Positions 30,855 through 41,666 are shown, counted from the first letter of the stretch. The stretch is DNA of 64,000 nt from Methanothrix harundinacea 6Ac (GCF_000235565.1 NC_017527.1:1736001-1800000), one strand, 5' to 3'. A program made the numbers and translations. Notes: a model not told the origin generated them from the letters alone.

Positions 30855-33800
30855 TCACATGAAGTCCGCAAGCCCCGTCTGCTTCGACTTGTCGTTGTGG
30901 AAGAGGGAGTCGATGTCCATCTTGATCAGCTCGAGCCTCTGCTTGGTGTAGTCGTCGACCCCGAACTCCTCGGCGACCTTCATCGAGACCTCCAGGTACT
31001 TTCTGACGCTCCCCTCGTGGACGGTGAGGATGACCCGCCCGCCGCACTTGGGGCAGACGTCGGATAAGAGCGGCCTTCGGAACTTCGCCCCGCACTTGAC
31101 GCACCGGACCTTCTGGCGGGAGAAGGCCCGGAGGTTTCCGATGAGGTCGGGGAGGAAGTGGGAGTTGATCACCCTCGTCGCCACGTCCCTCTCGTCGACG
31201 GCCCGGATCGACCTCGCCAGGGCGAGCTGGGCGTCCATCTTATCAATCATCGTCTCCAGGGTCTTGTAGGCGCTGTTCTTCGGCCCCGCGGCGATGTCGT
31301 AGGTGTCGTGGGTAAACTTGAATCCCCTATACTGGGCCTCTGTCCCCAGCCTCTTCGAGACGAGGTCGATGAGCCCCTCCACCTCCTTCGGCGACGCTCC
31401 CGTCAACGTCGCCCGGTAGAACTCCAGGGGGTACCTGGAGGGGAGGTCGAGGTTGTGGGCCTCCCCGTCCACCTCCGAGGGGTCGAGCCTGGTGGTCATG
31501 ACGAGGGGCGCGTCCATTTTGCCGCCCCTCTTCTCCGGGAGGTACGACATCGAGAAGTTGAGGAGGGCGTCCATGAGGAGCATGACGCAGTCCTCGTCCC
31601 CGTCGCAGTTCCTCCTCTTGGCGGCGTGGAAGAAGGGGTGGCCGTACCCCGCCGAGGCCGTTGTGTAGCCTATGAGACGGCAGAGGACGCCGGCGGAGGT
31701 GTGGGGGGCGAGCCCCACCAGCAGGCATCCGATCAGGTCGTCGGGGGCCCTGGCGTTGTAGAACCTCTCAAGGCCGTAGAACTTCTCCAGCTCCTCGTCG
31801 ACGAAGGCCGCCACCTTCAGGAGGTACTCGCCGGCGTCGAAGGATAGGATGACGTCCTGGACGAGGAGCTCCAGGACCTGCTCTTCGTCCCTCAGGGGCT
31901 CGCCATAGATGTCTTCAGCGTATCCGAGCTCCCGGAGGCGGGAGACGTCGGCGTGGACCTCCCGGGGGCGGAAGTGGGTGAGGGGGAGGTCGGTGAGGTC
32001 GTACCTGACCGTCCCGTCCTTGAAGATGTAGACCCCGTGCTTGGCCCGGAGGACCCCCTTCTCCAGGCTCTCGGGGGTCTTGTCCCGGCTGGTGAGGCCT
32101 AAAACCCCCCTCACCAGCTCCGGCTCCCTCTCGTGGAGGTGCGCTAGAGCCCGGTGGTAGAGCTCTTTGACGTCGAGCCTCATCTCATCGGCGGCGGTCG
32201 TAGGCCTTCCACACCTGGGGCACTTCTCCTTCCCTGGCTGGTGGCAGACGGGGCAGCTCCTCTTCGGGAGGGTGTGGGCGCCGCATCGGCAGAGGAACTC
32301 GTGGGTCTCGGCGCCGCACTGGGGGCAGCCCCTCTTTCCTATGGAGGTCTCGATGATCCCGACCTTGCCGTTTCCGACGTGGTTTTTGGCGCACTCCCCC
32401 ACCGACCGGCTCTTTCCTCCGGCATCGCCGGTGGGAAAGAGGACGTGGGGGGGAGGCCTCATCTCCCTCTTGTCGGACTTCTCGGGCCTCCCCATCCTCG
32501 AGCCGACCCTGGTGGGGGCCCTCGCCATCACCCTGATCCCGGCGACCTGGTTCACCAGGTCGAGGGAGGTCCGAGGTGCCGGTTCTCCCCCCACGATCGC
32601 GTCTCCGTCGGCGCCCTCATCCTGGATCTCTGAAACCGGCTCTCCGGGAAGCTCCCGGAGCCTCAGCCCCTCGGCCTCGACCCCGAGGCAGAGGAGGAGG
32701 GGGGCAGGGTCGGGGACGATCAACCTTTCTTCCCTCACCCTGTGGAGGACCAGGAGGGTCTCCAGCTCCTCCTTCACCGCCAGCGGCAAGGAGAGGGCTC
32801 CGTCCCCCATCTCCCCGGCGGAGGAGACGGCCTCCCTCAGCCGGAGGTACCCTTCGGGGGAGAGGTCGTGCCATAGGTGGGTGTGGGCCGGGTGGAGGGG
32901 GACCCTCCACCGGCTCGAGATCTCTATCGCCTCCTCGCCGGAAGGCGCCTCGAGGCCGGCAGGGTCGCCCCCCGCCTCGGCGAGCTCCGCCGCCCACCAC
33001 TCGAAGCAGTAGGATCCGGGGGCGAGGGTCCTGTTGTTCTCGAGAAAGTCGCCGAAGCTGATCAGGACCTCCCCGACGTCGACGATCTTAGCCACTTCGC
33101 CCCGGAGGAGGACCGCCTCCTCGGCGGAGTCGACCCGGACGAGGTCGCCATTTTTGAGCCTCACCGTCGGCCCCTCGATGCTGGAGACCGGGGAGACGGC
33201 CGCCGCCTTCCCCGGGAGCTCCACCTTCACCTGGGTCCCGGCGGCGAGGAAATCCTGGAGGAGGATCATAGTCGCAGGGCTGAAGCCGGCGGCTGCAAGG
33301 CCGGTATTCCGGCTCCTTCCGTACCTCAGCCGAAACCCCCCGGGGCGGTGGGGGTGGCTGAAGACCGGCCTTCCGGCGATGATGTCCCGGAGGAACTTCT
33401 CGCTGGTGCCGCCACCATCCTTCTTTCCGCCGCTGGCGAGCTCGTCGAGCCAGTCCCAGCCCTCGATTGCGAGCTTCGTCACGTGCTTCTTCAGCTTCGG
33501 CCTCTTGAGGGCGATCCCCTCGGCGGAGACGAGGGCGACGCCGCCCCGGATCCGGTTCGTCTCGATCCTCTCCAGGTCCCGGAACCCCGAGACCTCCTCC
33601 TCCTCCGTCGGCTCCCCCTCGATGCAGATCGGACAGTTACGAACCAGGGTCCTGATCTCGTCGTCGGATGGAGCGTACTGGAGGCCTGCGACCCGCCGGT
33701 AGAGGCCGATCTCCTCGACGTACCTCTCCACCTCATCGGGCCTCGGCTTGTACCGGTCGATCCCCACCTCCCGCCGGACGCAGTCGGCGACGAGGACGGA

Positions 33801-34256
33801 GAGGGCCTGGGCCGTCCCCCCGGCGGACCTGATCGGCCCCGCGTAGTAGACCTTGAGGTACTCGGTCCCGTCGTCGTTCTTCCCCAGGTCCACCTTGGCG
33901 ATCCCCTCGATGGGGGCTGCCACCACCCCCTCAGTGAGGAGGGCGACGGAGGTTCTGATGGCGCCGTCGATCGCCTCGATCTTCGACGAGAAGCTCCCGA
34001 TCCTTCCTGCGGCGAAGTCGGAGCCTATGGCGAGGGCCGCCTCCTCCCGGCTCATCCCCTCCGCCTCCAGCTCCCGGACCCTGGCGGCGATCCCCTCGAT
34101 CCCGATCAGCTTCTCGACCCTCTCCGCCAGGTCGACGGCAGTCGGCACCTCCACCCAGAGGCTGGGATCTTTGCCCTGGCGTCGGGCTCTGCCGGCGACC
34201 TCCATACCGGAAGCGAGCCCCGCCTCCAGCACCTCGAAGTACTCGGTGGAGTTCAA
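30855..34256 (-). CDS. polC: DNA polymerase D (family D) large subunit DP2
   Basis: Catalytic subunit of the euryarchaeal replicative polymerase. With the TTG at 34254-34256, which has GGAGGAG about seven bases upstream, the protein has 1,133 residues, normal for an intein-free DP2. Features in order: N-terminal domain with the opening [12 protein letters not shown]; a zinc site CPQCG...CRCG...[16 protein letters not shown]; the catalytic double-psi barrel region [20 protein letters not shown]; a second zinc motif VKCGAKFRR...VCPKCGG; and the C-terminus KQTGLADFM, resembling a PCNA-interacting box. It overlaps the PPC-domain gene by 4 bp. The small subunit DP1 is not in the window. Confidence 0.96.
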   Translation of the reverse strand: MNSTEYFEVLEAGLASGMEVAGRARRQGKDPSLWVEVPTAVDLAERVEKLIGIEGIAARVRELEAEGMSREEAALAIGSDFAAGRIGSFSSKIEAIDGAIRTSVALLTEGVVAAPIEGIAKVDLGKNDDGTEYLKVYYAGPIRSAGGTAQALSVLVADCVRREVGIDRYKPRPDEVERYVEEIGLYRRVAGLQYAPSDDEIRTLVRNCPICIEGEPTEEEEVSGFRDLERIETNRIRGGVALVSAEGIALKRPKLKKHVTKLAIEGWDWLDELASGGKKDGGGTSEKFLRDIIAGRPVFSHPHRPGGFRLRYGRSRNTGLAAAGFSPATMILLQDFLAAGTQVKVELPGKAAAVSPVSSIEGPTVRLKNGDLVRVDSAEEAVLLRGEVAKIVDVGEVLISFGDFLENNRTLAPGSYCFEWWAAELAEAGGDPAGLEAPSGEEAIEISSRWRVPLHPAHTHLWHDLSPEGYLRLREAVSSAGEMGDGALSLPLAVKEELETLLVLHRVREERLIVPDPAPLLLCLGVEAEGLRLRELPGEPVSEIQDEGADGDAIVGGEPAPRTSLDLVNQVAGIRVMARAPTRVGSRMGRPEKSDKREMRPPPHVLFPTGDAGGKSRSVGECAKNHVGNGKVGIIETSIGKRGCPQCGAETHEFLCRCGAHTLPKRSCPVCHQPGKEKCPRCGRPTTAADEMRLDVKELYHRALAHLHEREPELVRGVLGLTSRDKTPESLEKGVLRAKHGVYIFKDGTVRYDLTDLPLTHFRPREVHADVSRLRELGYAEDIYGEPLRDEEQVLELLVQDVILSFDAGEYLLKVAAFVDEELEKFYGLERFYNARAPDDLIGCLLVGLAPHTSAGVLCRLIGYTTASAGYGHPFFHAAKRRNCDGDEDCVMLLMDALLNFSMSYLPEKRGGKMDAPLVMTTRLDPSEVDGEAHNLDLPSRYPLEFYRATLTGASPKEVEGLIDLVSKRLGTEAQYRGFKFTHDTYDIAAGPKNSAYKTLETMIDKMDAQLALARSIRAVDERDVATRVINSHFLPDLIGNLRAFSRQKVRCVKCGAKFRRPLLSDVCPKCGGRVILTVHEGSVRKYLEVSMKVAEEFGVDDYTKQRLELIKMDIDSLFHNDKSKQTGLADFM

Positions 34257-34699
34257 TCGCCGCTCCTCCAGAGGAACAGATCGGTGTTGGGGTCGTGGAC
34301 CCTCACCGGCGGCGTCCCCAAAAGCTCCTGGAGGTGGACCTCGGCGGCGAAGACCATCCCGCGGGTGAGGTGGCCGCCCATGACGTCTCCTTTCGAGTCC
34401 GCCAGGGTGGCGTGGGCGTGGAGGAAGGGCCGCCCGTCCCGGATGGAGATATTTCCGAGGAGGCCTGCTATCTCCATGGGGCGTTCGATCTCGATCGTCC
34501 TGTACTCGTGGGCCTCCTGGTCGTAGAAACCCAGGGTCGCTTCCGTCAGAGCCCCGATGGCGGCTACCGTCCCGCACCTCACCTCCAGCCTCTCGGCCAG
34601 GTCTATTATGGAGGCGACTATCTCCGATCCGTGATCCGGGCTCCAGAGGAGGTGCCTTCCCGGCGATAGCGAAAAGACTGAAGACAAGACCGACCCCAC
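34253..34699 (-). CDS. PPC-domain (DUF296) protein
   Basis: A 148-residue single-domain protein of the plant-and-prokaryote-conserved family. The pattern is complete: [35 protein letters not shown], and LHAHATLAD...VMGGHL, where the His residues usually bind zinc in a trimer. Prokaryotic members are often linked to DNA binding or to cofactor binding, but no function is established here. Its stop overlaps the TTG start of polC by 4 bp, so the two are coupled. Confidence 0.88.
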   Translation of the reverse strand: MGSVLSSVFSLSPGRHLLWSPDHGSEIVASIIDLAERLEVRCGTVAAIGALTEATLGFYDQEAHEYRTIEIERPMEIAGLLGNISIRDGRPFLHAHATLADSKGDVMGGHLTRGMVFAAEVHLQELLGTPPVRVHDPNTDLFLWRSGD

Positions 34700-34748
34700 C
34701 TATAGTCCCAGGGGTTCTCGCCTCAAAAAGGATGCGGTGCGAGGCCGG

Positions 34749-35735
34749 TCATGCCAGCCCGTCCAGATAATCCCCCATCTTCCCGTGCCCCCTCCTCCGG
34801 GCGAGCCTCTTCACCTCCCGCATCACCCCAGACCCGTACTGCATCGCCTTCTTCTCCCTATATGCGACCTCGCCTGGCAGGTGGCGGGCCGCCACCTCCC
34901 GCAGGGGCCGTTTCCGGACGCCTTCTCTGACCTTCTCCTCGGGGGGGATCGCCATGGCAGCCCTGACGACCCGGACGTCCAGGTAGGGGAGGGAGAAGCG
35001 CACGCCGAAGAGGCCGGCCACCGCCTGGTCCCGGACCAGCTGGAGGGGAAGGCCGGAGAAGTCCCGCTCCAGATCCGCGGCGAGGGTCGTCGTCTCCAGG
35101 TACCGGGCGTAGCCGCCGAAGAGCTCGTCGGCACCCTGCCCCGCCAGAATCCTTTCGTGGCCGCGGAGAGAGGCCCATTCCGCCACAAAGTAGAGGGTGG
35201 CGGCGATGGAGGCGTCGACGGGGTTGGGGCTGGGAATGACGGGGAGAACGGCGGCCAGGGCCTCCTCGATCCTTCCGGGGTCGATCAATGCCTCCTCCAG
35301 CTGTAGATCGAGGGCGTCAGAGACCTGCCTCGCCCTCTTCAGGTCGGAAGAACCCTCGACCCCCACAACGACGCATTCTCTTCCGGCCAAGGCCGCGACG
35401 AGGGCCGAGTCGACGCCGCCGGAGAGGGCGACGACCCCCTCGTCTTTTCGCAGAACGACGGCGGTCTCGATCGCCCTGGGGAGGTCCGCAGCCGGCGGCT
35501 GCGGATCGACAACTCCGACGACTCGGCCGTCGCAGACGATCTTCCCGGGGGGACAGTCCCCGGGGACGATCCCGAAATGGTCCCGGGCCTTCCCCCCATC
35601 CCAGGAGAGGAAGAACTCGCCTCCGAACTCGGATAAGGTGGCTGGGCTCTCTTCGAGGATCTTCTCCACCTCCAGCACCGTGAGCCGCCTCCCATCAACC
35701 TCGACCCAGCCATGCAGATTCAAGTTGGAGACCAT
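34749..35735 (-). CDS. Asparagine synthase-like protein (PP-loop ATPase)
   Basis: A 328-residue protein from the ATG at 35733-35735 (MVSNLNLHGWVEVDG). The C-terminal part is the AsnB-type ATP pyrophosphatase domain: ALSGGVDSALVAAL (PP-loop), then GQGADELFGGYARYLE and the YREKKAMQYGSG ending. The short N-terminal domain resembles the glutaminase fold (EFGGEFFLSWDGG...FGIVPGD) but has no Cys at position 2, so it cannot hydrolyse glutamine in the usual way. It probably adenylates a carboxylate and uses ammonia or another amine. True substrate unknown. Confidence 0.82.
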   Translation of the reverse strand: MVSNLNLHGWVEVDGRRLTVLEVEKILEESPATLSEFGGEFFLSWDGGKARDHFGIVPGDCPPGKIVCDGRVVGVVDPQPPAADLPRAIETAVVLRKDEGVVALSGGVDSALVAALAGRECVVVGVEGSSDLKRARQVSDALDLQLEEALIDPGRIEEALAAVLPVIPSPNPVDASIAATLYFVAEWASLRGHERILAGQGADELFGGYARYLETTTLAADLERDFSGLPLQLVRDQAVAGLFGVRFSLPYLDVRVVRAAMAIPPEEKVREGVRKRPLREVAARHLPGEVAYREKKAMQYGSGVMREVKRLARRRGHGKMGDYLDGLA

Positions 35736-35760
35736 GGAGCAGCCTCTATCCCCGGGCCGT

Positions 35761-36801
35761 TTATAAGATTGCGGTCTCGGGATAGACCTGGTGAACGGCG
35801 TTGATCTCCATACCGAAGAATCTCCGATAGACCTCCTCATAGACGGCCCGCGGGTCGATATCGGTGAAGAGGTCGGGGTGGAACCACTTGGCGTAGTAGA
35901 GGATCATCACGACCTCGGATAGGCCGCTGGCCATGTTTATGTCGGCGACGTAGACCCTTCCGGTCTCGACGGCATCGATACGGTCGAAGGCCGGGAGGCT
36001 CATGATCTCCGCCCTCTTATCCGCCATCTCCTGGAGGGTCGGGGTCGGCCCGGCGTACTGGGAGGTGGGGATCGAGTAGACTATTACCTCCGGGTCTCTC
36101 TCTAACACCCACTCCATATCGACGTGAGGCACCTTCCCCGGCAGATCCTCCGCGATGTTCTCCCCTCCGGCCTCGACGATCCTCTCGTGCCCCGCCGACT
36201 CGAAGCCGGCGGTCCAGTCGAAGTGGCCCATGGACATGAAGTAGATCCGGGGCCTCTCCTCCTCCGGGATCCCGGCGGTCCTGGCAGAGACGAGGTCGCT
36301 GTAGCCCCTGGCCCAGCCGATCATCTCCCTCGCCTCCTCCTCCCTCCCCAGGATCAGGCCAAGGTCGGCGATCATGGGGATGAGGGTGTCGATCTGAAGC
36401 CCCCGATACCTGAGGACGGGGACCCCGTACCCCTTCAGCCGCTCCTCATCCTCTGCCGAGAAGAGCCCCCCGGTCTTCGCTATCACCAGGTCGGGGCCGA
36501 TCTCCATGACCCTCTCCAGGTCCACCTCCCGGCCGGACTCTCCCACCTTCTCCATCGCCATCAGGCCAGGAGGGCTGATGCAGTCCTCCGATACCGCAGC
36601 CAGCCGATCTGCCTCGCCGAGGGCGTATATCACCTCCGCCGCCGCCGGGGTGAGAGAGATGATCTTCTTGGGGATCGCGGGAAGGGTCACCTCCCTCCCC
36701 TCCTCATCGGTGACGGTGAGGGTCTGGCCTGAGGCGTCATGGGATAGGGCCGGCGCCGATAGGAGCGCCAGGGTTAGCAGGATCATCGCGGTTCTGAGCA
36801 T
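35761..36801 (-). CDS. ABC transporter substrate-binding protein for a metal complex (second copy)
   Basis: A 346-residue secreted protein of the FecB/BtuF class with a 20-residue signal peptide (MLRTAMILLTLALLSAPALS) followed by LTVTDEEGREVTLPAIPKKI, the standard beginning of the mature domain. The region GGENIAEDLPGKVPHVDMEW and the ending VHQVYPETAIL parallel the protein at 5581-6642. It has AAAGGTGGA before the ATG. The promoter (36802-36890) is A+T-rich with TTTAATTAAA and a TATA-like ATATTTAAC. No permease or ATPase gene is beside it, so it may feed a transporter encoded elsewhere, perhaps the one at 1-1066. Confidence 0.9.
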   Translation of the reverse strand: MLRTAMILLTLALLSAPALSHDASGQTLTVTDEEGREVTLPAIPKKIISLTPAAAEVIYALGEADRLAAVSEDCISPPGLMAMEKVGESGREVDLERVMEIGPDLVIAKTGGLFSAEDEERLKGYGVPVLRYRGLQIDTLIPMIADLGLILGREEEAREMIGWARGYSDLVSARTAGIPEEERPRIYFMSMGHFDWTAGFESAGHERIVEAGGENIAEDLPGKVPHVDMEWVLERDPEVIVYSIPTSQYAGPTPTLQEMADKRAEIMSLPAFDRIDAVETGRVYVADINMASGLSEVVMILYYAKWFHPDLFTDIDPRAVYEEVYRRFFGMEINAVHQVYPETAIL

Positions 36802-36978
36802 ATCGGTCCACCTTTGTCGGTTATATTGATTTAATTAAAGCTGACTTGTCTAAATTGGTTAAATATCTTTTGGATAAATCAAGTTAGTTTGTTTTAATCC
36901 GGTCGAACGCCGGAGGACCTCGTTGGCGTTGGGAAAACGTTGGGGGGGCGGATGGAGGGCCGCCCCGAATGATCCGGG

Positions 36979-37794
36979 CTATATCGAGAGCCTGTAGGTG
37001 TAGCCCGAGAGGAAAGTCCCCCGCTCCGAGTAGGTCCGGCCTCCGGCGGATATCTGCAGGACCTGGTAACGGTCCCCCGGGACGTTCAGGCTGAAGGTCC
37101 CGTCTAAGGGATCGCCGCCCTGGCCGTCGCCGCCGACGTAAGTGCCGTCGACGAAGACGCTGTAGCCCTTGAGCCAGGTGGAGCTGAAGATCACCCTGGC
37201 GTATCCTGGAGACGGCCACGGCCCTGGGCCGGGGGCCGGCCCCGGCGACGGAGGCCAGCCTCCTCTGGCGACGTCAACGATGACGACGTTGCTCGGCTGG
37301 CCGGCGGCGACGAAGAGGAGGACGTGCCTTCCGACGGCGTCGGCGTGGAAGACGAGCCTATTATGTCCCGGATAGAGGGTTCGGGAGCTGGATAAGACCG
37401 TCCCGTCGGGGCGGATCTCGTAGAAGTCGGCCCTTCCCCCGCCAGAGGAGGCGAGGAGGTAGAGGTAAGATCCCAGGGGAGCGACGACCCGCTGGGTCCA
37501 GGTGGAGGCCCCCAAAATCCAGAGGGTGTTAGCACCCCCGCCGGCGGACTGGTAGGCGGAATAGGACGTGGACCTGCCGCCGAAGGCGACGGAGGAGGGC
37601 TCCCGGCCGACGAGGCTGTACCTCTCCACCTCGCCGGAGGCTGCCGGAGGCTCCATCGCGAAGAACTCGGCGAAGGAAGAGGCGTCCTCGGAGCTGTATA
37701 TGGAAGAGCCTGATGGGGGGTCGATGGAGGATGCCATCGGCATTCCCAGGGCGAGGGTCAGGAGGAGGAGGGCTTTCAGGCCAAAGGCTTTCAA
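36979..37794 (-). CDS. Secreted protein with proline-rich linker, unknown
   Basis: A 271-residue exported protein of no family known to me. A signal peptide (LKAFGLKALLLLTLALGMPM) is followed by an acidic Ser-rich stretch, a beta-rich domain (about 60-170) with WILGASTWTQRVVAPLGSYL, a Pro-Gly linker PPSPGPAPGPGPWPSPG (about 187-203) and a C-terminal PEGA-like beta domain with FVDGTYVGG and LNVPGDRYQVLQI. The start is TTG at 37792-37794 with AGGTG six bases upstream; GTG at 37801 overlaps the ribosome-binding site. Probably attached to the cell surface or sheath. Confidence 0.65.
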   Translation of the reverse strand: MKAFGLKALLLLTLALGMPMASSIDPPSGSSIYSSEDASSFAEFFAMEPPAASGEVERYSLVGREPSSVAFGGRSTSYSAYQSAGGGANTLWILGASTWTQRVVAPLGSYLYLLASSGGGRADFYEIRPDGTVLSSSRTLYPGHNRLVFHADAVGRHVLLFVAAGQPSNVVIVDVARGGWPPSPGPAPGPGPWPSPGYARVIFSSTWLKGYSVFVDGTYVGGDGQGGDPLDGTFSLNVPGDRYQVLQISAGGRTYSERGTFLSGYTYRLSI

Positions 37795-38114
37795 GGTGAA
37801 CACCTATGGGATGTATATCTTCCCGATGGTACAAAAATTTTTTTCTCGGATTTCCGGACCAACCCCACCCCTTTCGGCCCTGCTCCTCCTCTGCAAAGTT
37901 TGATCAAGGGTGGGAGCCCCAGATACTTTCGGGGTGATGCGGACGGGCTCCGGAAAGCCTCCTGTACCGCCGAACAACGGCACCTCCATCCATCGGCTCC
38001 GTCGGGCGCTAGGGGCGGGCCGTCAAGGCCGCCAGAATCGGATCGATGGTGGTGATGGAGGCGTGCGGCCTCTCGGTCTTGATGCAGATCCCTTCAATGG
38101 ACGGAGGATATCCC

Positions 38115-38534
38115 TTGATCGTTACCGAGCATATCGATTTTCAGACCCGGGGAAACGGCGAGATGGCCGACCTGACCGGAAAGGTCGCCGCCATCGTCGA
38201 GAGGACGGGGCTCTCTGCGGGGGTGGTCGTCGTCTTCGCCTCCGGCGCCACCGGGGCGGTCACCACCATCGAGTACGAGCCGGGGCTCGTGGAGGATATG
38301 AAGGGCGCCCTGGAGAGGATAGCCCCGGAGGGGGGGGAGTACGCCCACAACCAGAGGTGGGGGGACGGAAACGGCCACTCCCACATCCGGGCCTCGGTGA
38401 TCGGCCCAAGCCTCGCCGTCCCCTTCGCCGGCGGGAAGCTTCTCCTCGGGACCTGGCAGCAGATAGTCTTCCTCGATCTGGACAACAGGCCTCGATACCG
38501 GAGGGTCGTCGTCCAGATCATCGGCGAGGGATAG
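38115..38534 (+). CDS. YjbQ/UPF0047 family protein
   Basis: A 139-residue single-domain protein, the usual family size. YjbQ proteins have weak thiamine-phosphate synthase activity but their main role is unknown. Visible motifs are IDFQTRGNGEMADLTGKV near the start, TTIEYEPGLVEDM, and NGHSHIRASVIGPS then LGTWQQIVFLDLDNRPRYRR with the conserved His and Asp residues. The TTG at 38115-38117 has GGAGG eight bases upstream; a longer GTG/ATG start at 38046-38052 would add a non-conserved leader. Confidence 0.85.
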   Translation: MIVTEHIDFQTRGNGEMADLTGKVAAIVERTGLSAGVVVVFASGATGAVTTIEYEPGLVEDMKGALERIAPEGGEYAHNQRWGDGNGHSHIRASVIGPSLAVPFAGGKLLLGTWQQIVFLDLDNRPRYRRVVVQIIGEG

Positions 38535-38557
38535 GCGGGGAGAAGGGCGGCCGTATC

Positions 38558-39496
38558 TCACCCACCGAAGGCCAAAAGGGCCAGAAGGATGGAGAGCCTG
38601 ACGAGGATGCTCATTCCCGTGGAGAAGAGGACGATCCCGACCCCCAGCCGCGGACCGAAGAGCCCGACGTAGCGGGGGAGGAGGCTTCTTGCGGCGAAGA
38701 GGGGGAGCATGAACATGCTCCCCAGCATCAGGACGATCATCGCCTGGACCGGGGTGATCCCGTTGCTATGAATCATCGGCCCCAGGAGGGATATCCCGAC
38801 GATGGGGCTTGCGACGTAGGTCGTCAGCGGCACGATGCTCTCCGGAGGGATCCCGAAGATCTCTGCCAGGGGGAGGACGCTGAAGGCCTCGAAGGCCCCC
38901 CGGTCCCTCAGGGCGAAGACCGCGGCCGTCATGGTGAGGTAGATCGCGGCGATCTTGAGAAAGAGCCTCCTCTCTCGCCGGAAGGACCTCGCCACCGCCT
39001 CCCGGAGGGAGACCTTCTCCTGCCGGATGGGCTCGGGGACCCGGCAGCTCCTCTCGACGAGGAGGATCCTGGAGAGGATCACCACCGCCGATATCTTGAC
39101 GAGGGCGGTGACGATGAAGACGAAAGCGTAGAATCCCCCCACCAGAAGCCCCAGGGCCGGAAGGACGATGGGTATCTGATAGGTGAAGAGCTCCCGGAAG
39201 TAGACGGGGATGCTGTTCATGATGGCGCAGAGGATCACCTCCCTCTCGTTGAGGCACCCCTCGTCCCGGAACCTCGCCACCATCCCGTTGGCTGCCACCG
39301 CCGACCCCAGGGAGACGACGAAGGCCGAGGCGCAGGCGTCGGGGAGCCTGGTGAAGGAGAAGAGGGGGCTTGCGATCCTGGATATGCCCTGGAGCAGCCC
39401 CATCTCCGTCAGGACTCCGGCTCCGAAGAGGCCTATCCCTATCATCGCGAGGATGGGGGATGCGAAATCGAGGGTCCTGAGGAGGAGATCGATCAT
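38558..39496 (-). CDS. Nucleoside-recognition (Gate) domain membrane protein
   Basis: A 312-residue integral membrane protein with about eight to nine helices and two Gate-domain halves. The N-terminal half includes GLFGAGVLTEMGLLQGISRI and SLGSAVAANGMVA, the C-terminal half LTTYVASPIVGISLLGPMI and LMLGSMFMLPLFAARSLLP. These resemble archaeal proteins annotated as nucleoside recognition domain proteins, related to the core of FeoB and nucleoside transporters. Substrate unknown. Convergent with the yjbQ gene, with only 23 bp between the stops. Confidence 0.8.
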   Translation of the reverse strand: MIDLLLRTLDFASPILAMIGIGLFGAGVLTEMGLLQGISRIASPLFSFTRLPDACASAFVVSLGSAVAANGMVARFRDEGCLNEREVILCAIMNSIPVYFRELFTYQIPIVLPALGLLVGGFYAFVFIVTALVKISAVVILSRILLVERSCRVPEPIRQEKVSLREAVARSFRRERRLFLKIAAIYLTMTAAVFALRDRGAFEAFSVLPLAEIFGIPPESIVPLTTYVASPIVGISLLGPMIHSNGITPVQAMIVLMLGSMFMLPLFAARSLLPRYVGLFGPRLGVGIVLFSTGMSILVRLSILLALLAFGG

Positions 39497-39740
39497 CGTA
39501 CGAAGGTCTCTTCCTGCCGATAGATCAACCTATTCCAGGTCTGCGGCCCTGGGTGAGGCCGGATCCCCGGGGCCTCTCCTCGGGATAGCCGGAATCCTCC
39601 GCCCCGGAGGACGCGTCCGCCTCCCGTACTTTCTCAATATATGAAAACTTACTTATATCTTGAAACCTCAAATAAATGAGGATACGTCGGGGAGGTCCGG
39701 GACGGTCCTTCGCCGGTTTATCGATAGGGAGGTTTTATAG

Positions 39741-41666
39741 ATGAGGCTTTTGCATCTGGAGCGGCTCGGGGCGCGTTCGAGGGGTACATCGCCGGAGGTC
39801 TTCGACTTCGGCGTCCTCCTCCCCTGGGTCTATTCCAAAGATGGAAACCGGCTCATTGTCAAGATAATTCACGAGAGAGACCAGTTCATCCAGGATGTAC
39901 AGCCGATGGAGTTTGAGATGGATCAGTCGGAGGACCCCGATTACGGCGCCCTCTGGTCGACGGAGGTGGAGATCGATCCGGACTCTCCGGAGAGCCATCC
40001 GGGCTCCCACTGGGGAGACGACGGGAGGTACGTCTACAGGTACCAGCTGAAGTCCCCCCACCTCGAAGAGCCGATAGACTGGATCATCGACCCCTTCGCC
40101 CGGGAGTTTGGGGTCGGAAAGCTCTCGGCGATCACCAAGGGGTACGATAGGGACTATAGGTACGAATGGAGCGATGAGGAGGAGGCTTGGAGGACGCCGC
40201 CCCTGGAGGAGCTGATCGTCTACGAGCTGATGATCAGCGAGTTCGGGGGCTCGGTGAGGGAAGCCACCGAGAGGCTCGACTATCTCCAGGATCTGGGGAT
40301 AAACTGCATCGAGGTGATGCCGGTCTCCAACGTCTCCAACACCGTCGACTGGGGCTTTCTTCCCATCGGCTACTTCGGGGTCGACGAGCGGTTCGGCAAA
40401 AGGTGCGATATGCAGAGGTTCGTCGACGCCGCCCATCAGAGGGGGATCGCCGTCATCCTGGACGTCGTCTACGGCCACACCAGCGACCAGTTCCCCTACT
40501 GCTACCTCTACGACAGGCTTCATTACTCCGAGAACCCCTTCATGGGCCCCTTCGCGAAGGACTACTTCGGCCGGAGCACCGACTTCAACCGCTTGATGAC
40601 TCAGGACTTCTTCTTCACCGTCAACCACCACTGGCTAGAGGTATACCACGTCGACGGGTTTCGGTACGACTGCGTCCCCAACTACTGGGACGGCCCCGCT
40701 GGGAGGGGATACGCCTCCCTCGTCTACGAGACCTACAACCTGGTCAAGGCTAAGGCCGGGGTTTGGCGGAGGTTCTTCGACGGCGGCTCCATAAACCTGA
40801 TCCAGTGCGCCGAGCAGCTGGAGGGGCCGAGGGATGTTCTCCGGGAGACCTACAGCAACTGCACCTGGCAGAACGAGACCCTGGACGCGGCGAAGAAGGT
40901 GGCCCGGGGGGAAGGCGGATGGCTGACCGCCCTCGGCTTCTGCCTCGGCCTCATGGGATACCCCGCCGAGGCGGAGGCGAACGGCGAGAACATCAGAAAG
41001 ACCGCCCTCCAGTACCTGGAGAACCACGACCATCCCCGCCTCGTCTGCAGCTTCGGCAACCTACCCGGGGGGATCGACGAAAACCTCAGGCTCCTGAAGG
41101 AGAGGAACCGGGATCTGTGCGGGGCGATCGGATCGGACCTGATGGCCCTGAAGGACGGGGACCGGAGTCTCTGGTACAAGGTCCAGCCCTACCTGATCGG
41201 GATCTTCGCCGCCAAGGGGATACCGATGATCTGGCAGGGGCAGGAGTTCGGGGAGAACTACTTCATACCGGAGAGGGGGATGGGGCGGGTCTTGGTATAC
41301 AGGCCGGTCCGTTGGGACTACTTCTACGATCCCGTGGGGAAGAGGATCGTCTCCCTCGTCCGGAGGCTGATCAAGATGCGGCGCTCCCCCCAGTTCCAGA
41401 GGGGCGGTCACCACTTCTTAAACGATCCGGACCGATACCAGTCCAGGGGGGTTCTCCTATTCTCCCGGGATGACGGAAAGCGCTACAGCCTCGTCGCCCT
41501 AAACTTCACCGATCGGGATCAGGAGGTCGAGTTCCAGTTCCCCCTCAGCGGAGATTATCGGGAGGAGCTCCACGCCAAGGACGACCTGAAGGATGTCGCT
41601 GCCGGGGTCTGGACCCGTCTATCGATCCCCAGCAACTACGGTCGGGTCTGGACCCTCGTGAGATGA
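39741..41666 (+). CDS. GH13 alpha-amylase family enzyme (branching-enzyme-like)
   Basis: A 641-residue cytosolic glycoside hydrolase-family enzyme acting on alpha-1,4-glucans. An N-terminal CBM48-like beta domain (about 20-130) precedes the catalytic barrel beginning at LIVYELMISEFGG. Catalytic residues are nucleophile D310 in GFRYD, acid/base E358 in CAEQLEG, and the transition-state Asp in NHD (428-430). The pattern is closest to glycogen branching enzymes or trehalohydrolases, but the exact activity cannot be assigned by eye. No glycogen synthase is near. A TATA-like TTACTTATATC lies near 39650, about 80 bp upstream. Confidence 0.85.
   Translation: MRLLHLERLGARSRGTSPEVFDFGVLLPWVYSKDGNRLIVKIIHERDQFIQDVQPMEFEMDQSEDPDYGALWSTEVEIDPDSPESHPGSHWGDDGRYVYRYQLKSPHLEEPIDWIIDPFAREFGVGKLSAITKGYDRDYRYEWSDEEEAWRTPPLEELIVYELMISEFGGSVREATERLDYLQDLGINCIEVMPVSNVSNTVDWGFLPIGYFGVDERFGKRCDMQRFVDAAHQRGIAVILDVVYGHTSDQFPYCYLYDRLHYSENPFMGPFAKDYFGRSTDFNRLMTQDFFFTVNHHWLEVYHVDGFRYDCVPNYWDGPAGRGYASLVYETYNLVKAKAGVWRRFFDGGSINLIQCAEQLEGPRDVLRETYSNCTWQNETLDAAKKVARGEGGWLTALGFCLGLMGYPAEAEANGENIRKTALQYLENHDHPRLVCSFGNLPGGIDENLRLLKERNRDLCGAIGSDLMALKDGDRSLWYKVQPYLIGIFAAKGIPMIWQGQEFGENYFIPERGMGRVLVYRPVRWDYFYDPVGKRIVSLVRRLIKMRRSPQFQRGGHHFLNDPDRYQSRGVLLFSRDDGKRYSLVALNFTDRDQEVEFQFPLSGDYREELHAKDDLKDVAAGVWTRLSIPSNYGRVWTLVR

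Noticed and set aside
30855-34256. Intein in the DNA polymerase D large subunit
   Set aside because: The length is that of an intein-free protein, and the catalytic and zinc motifs follow each other without an insertion.
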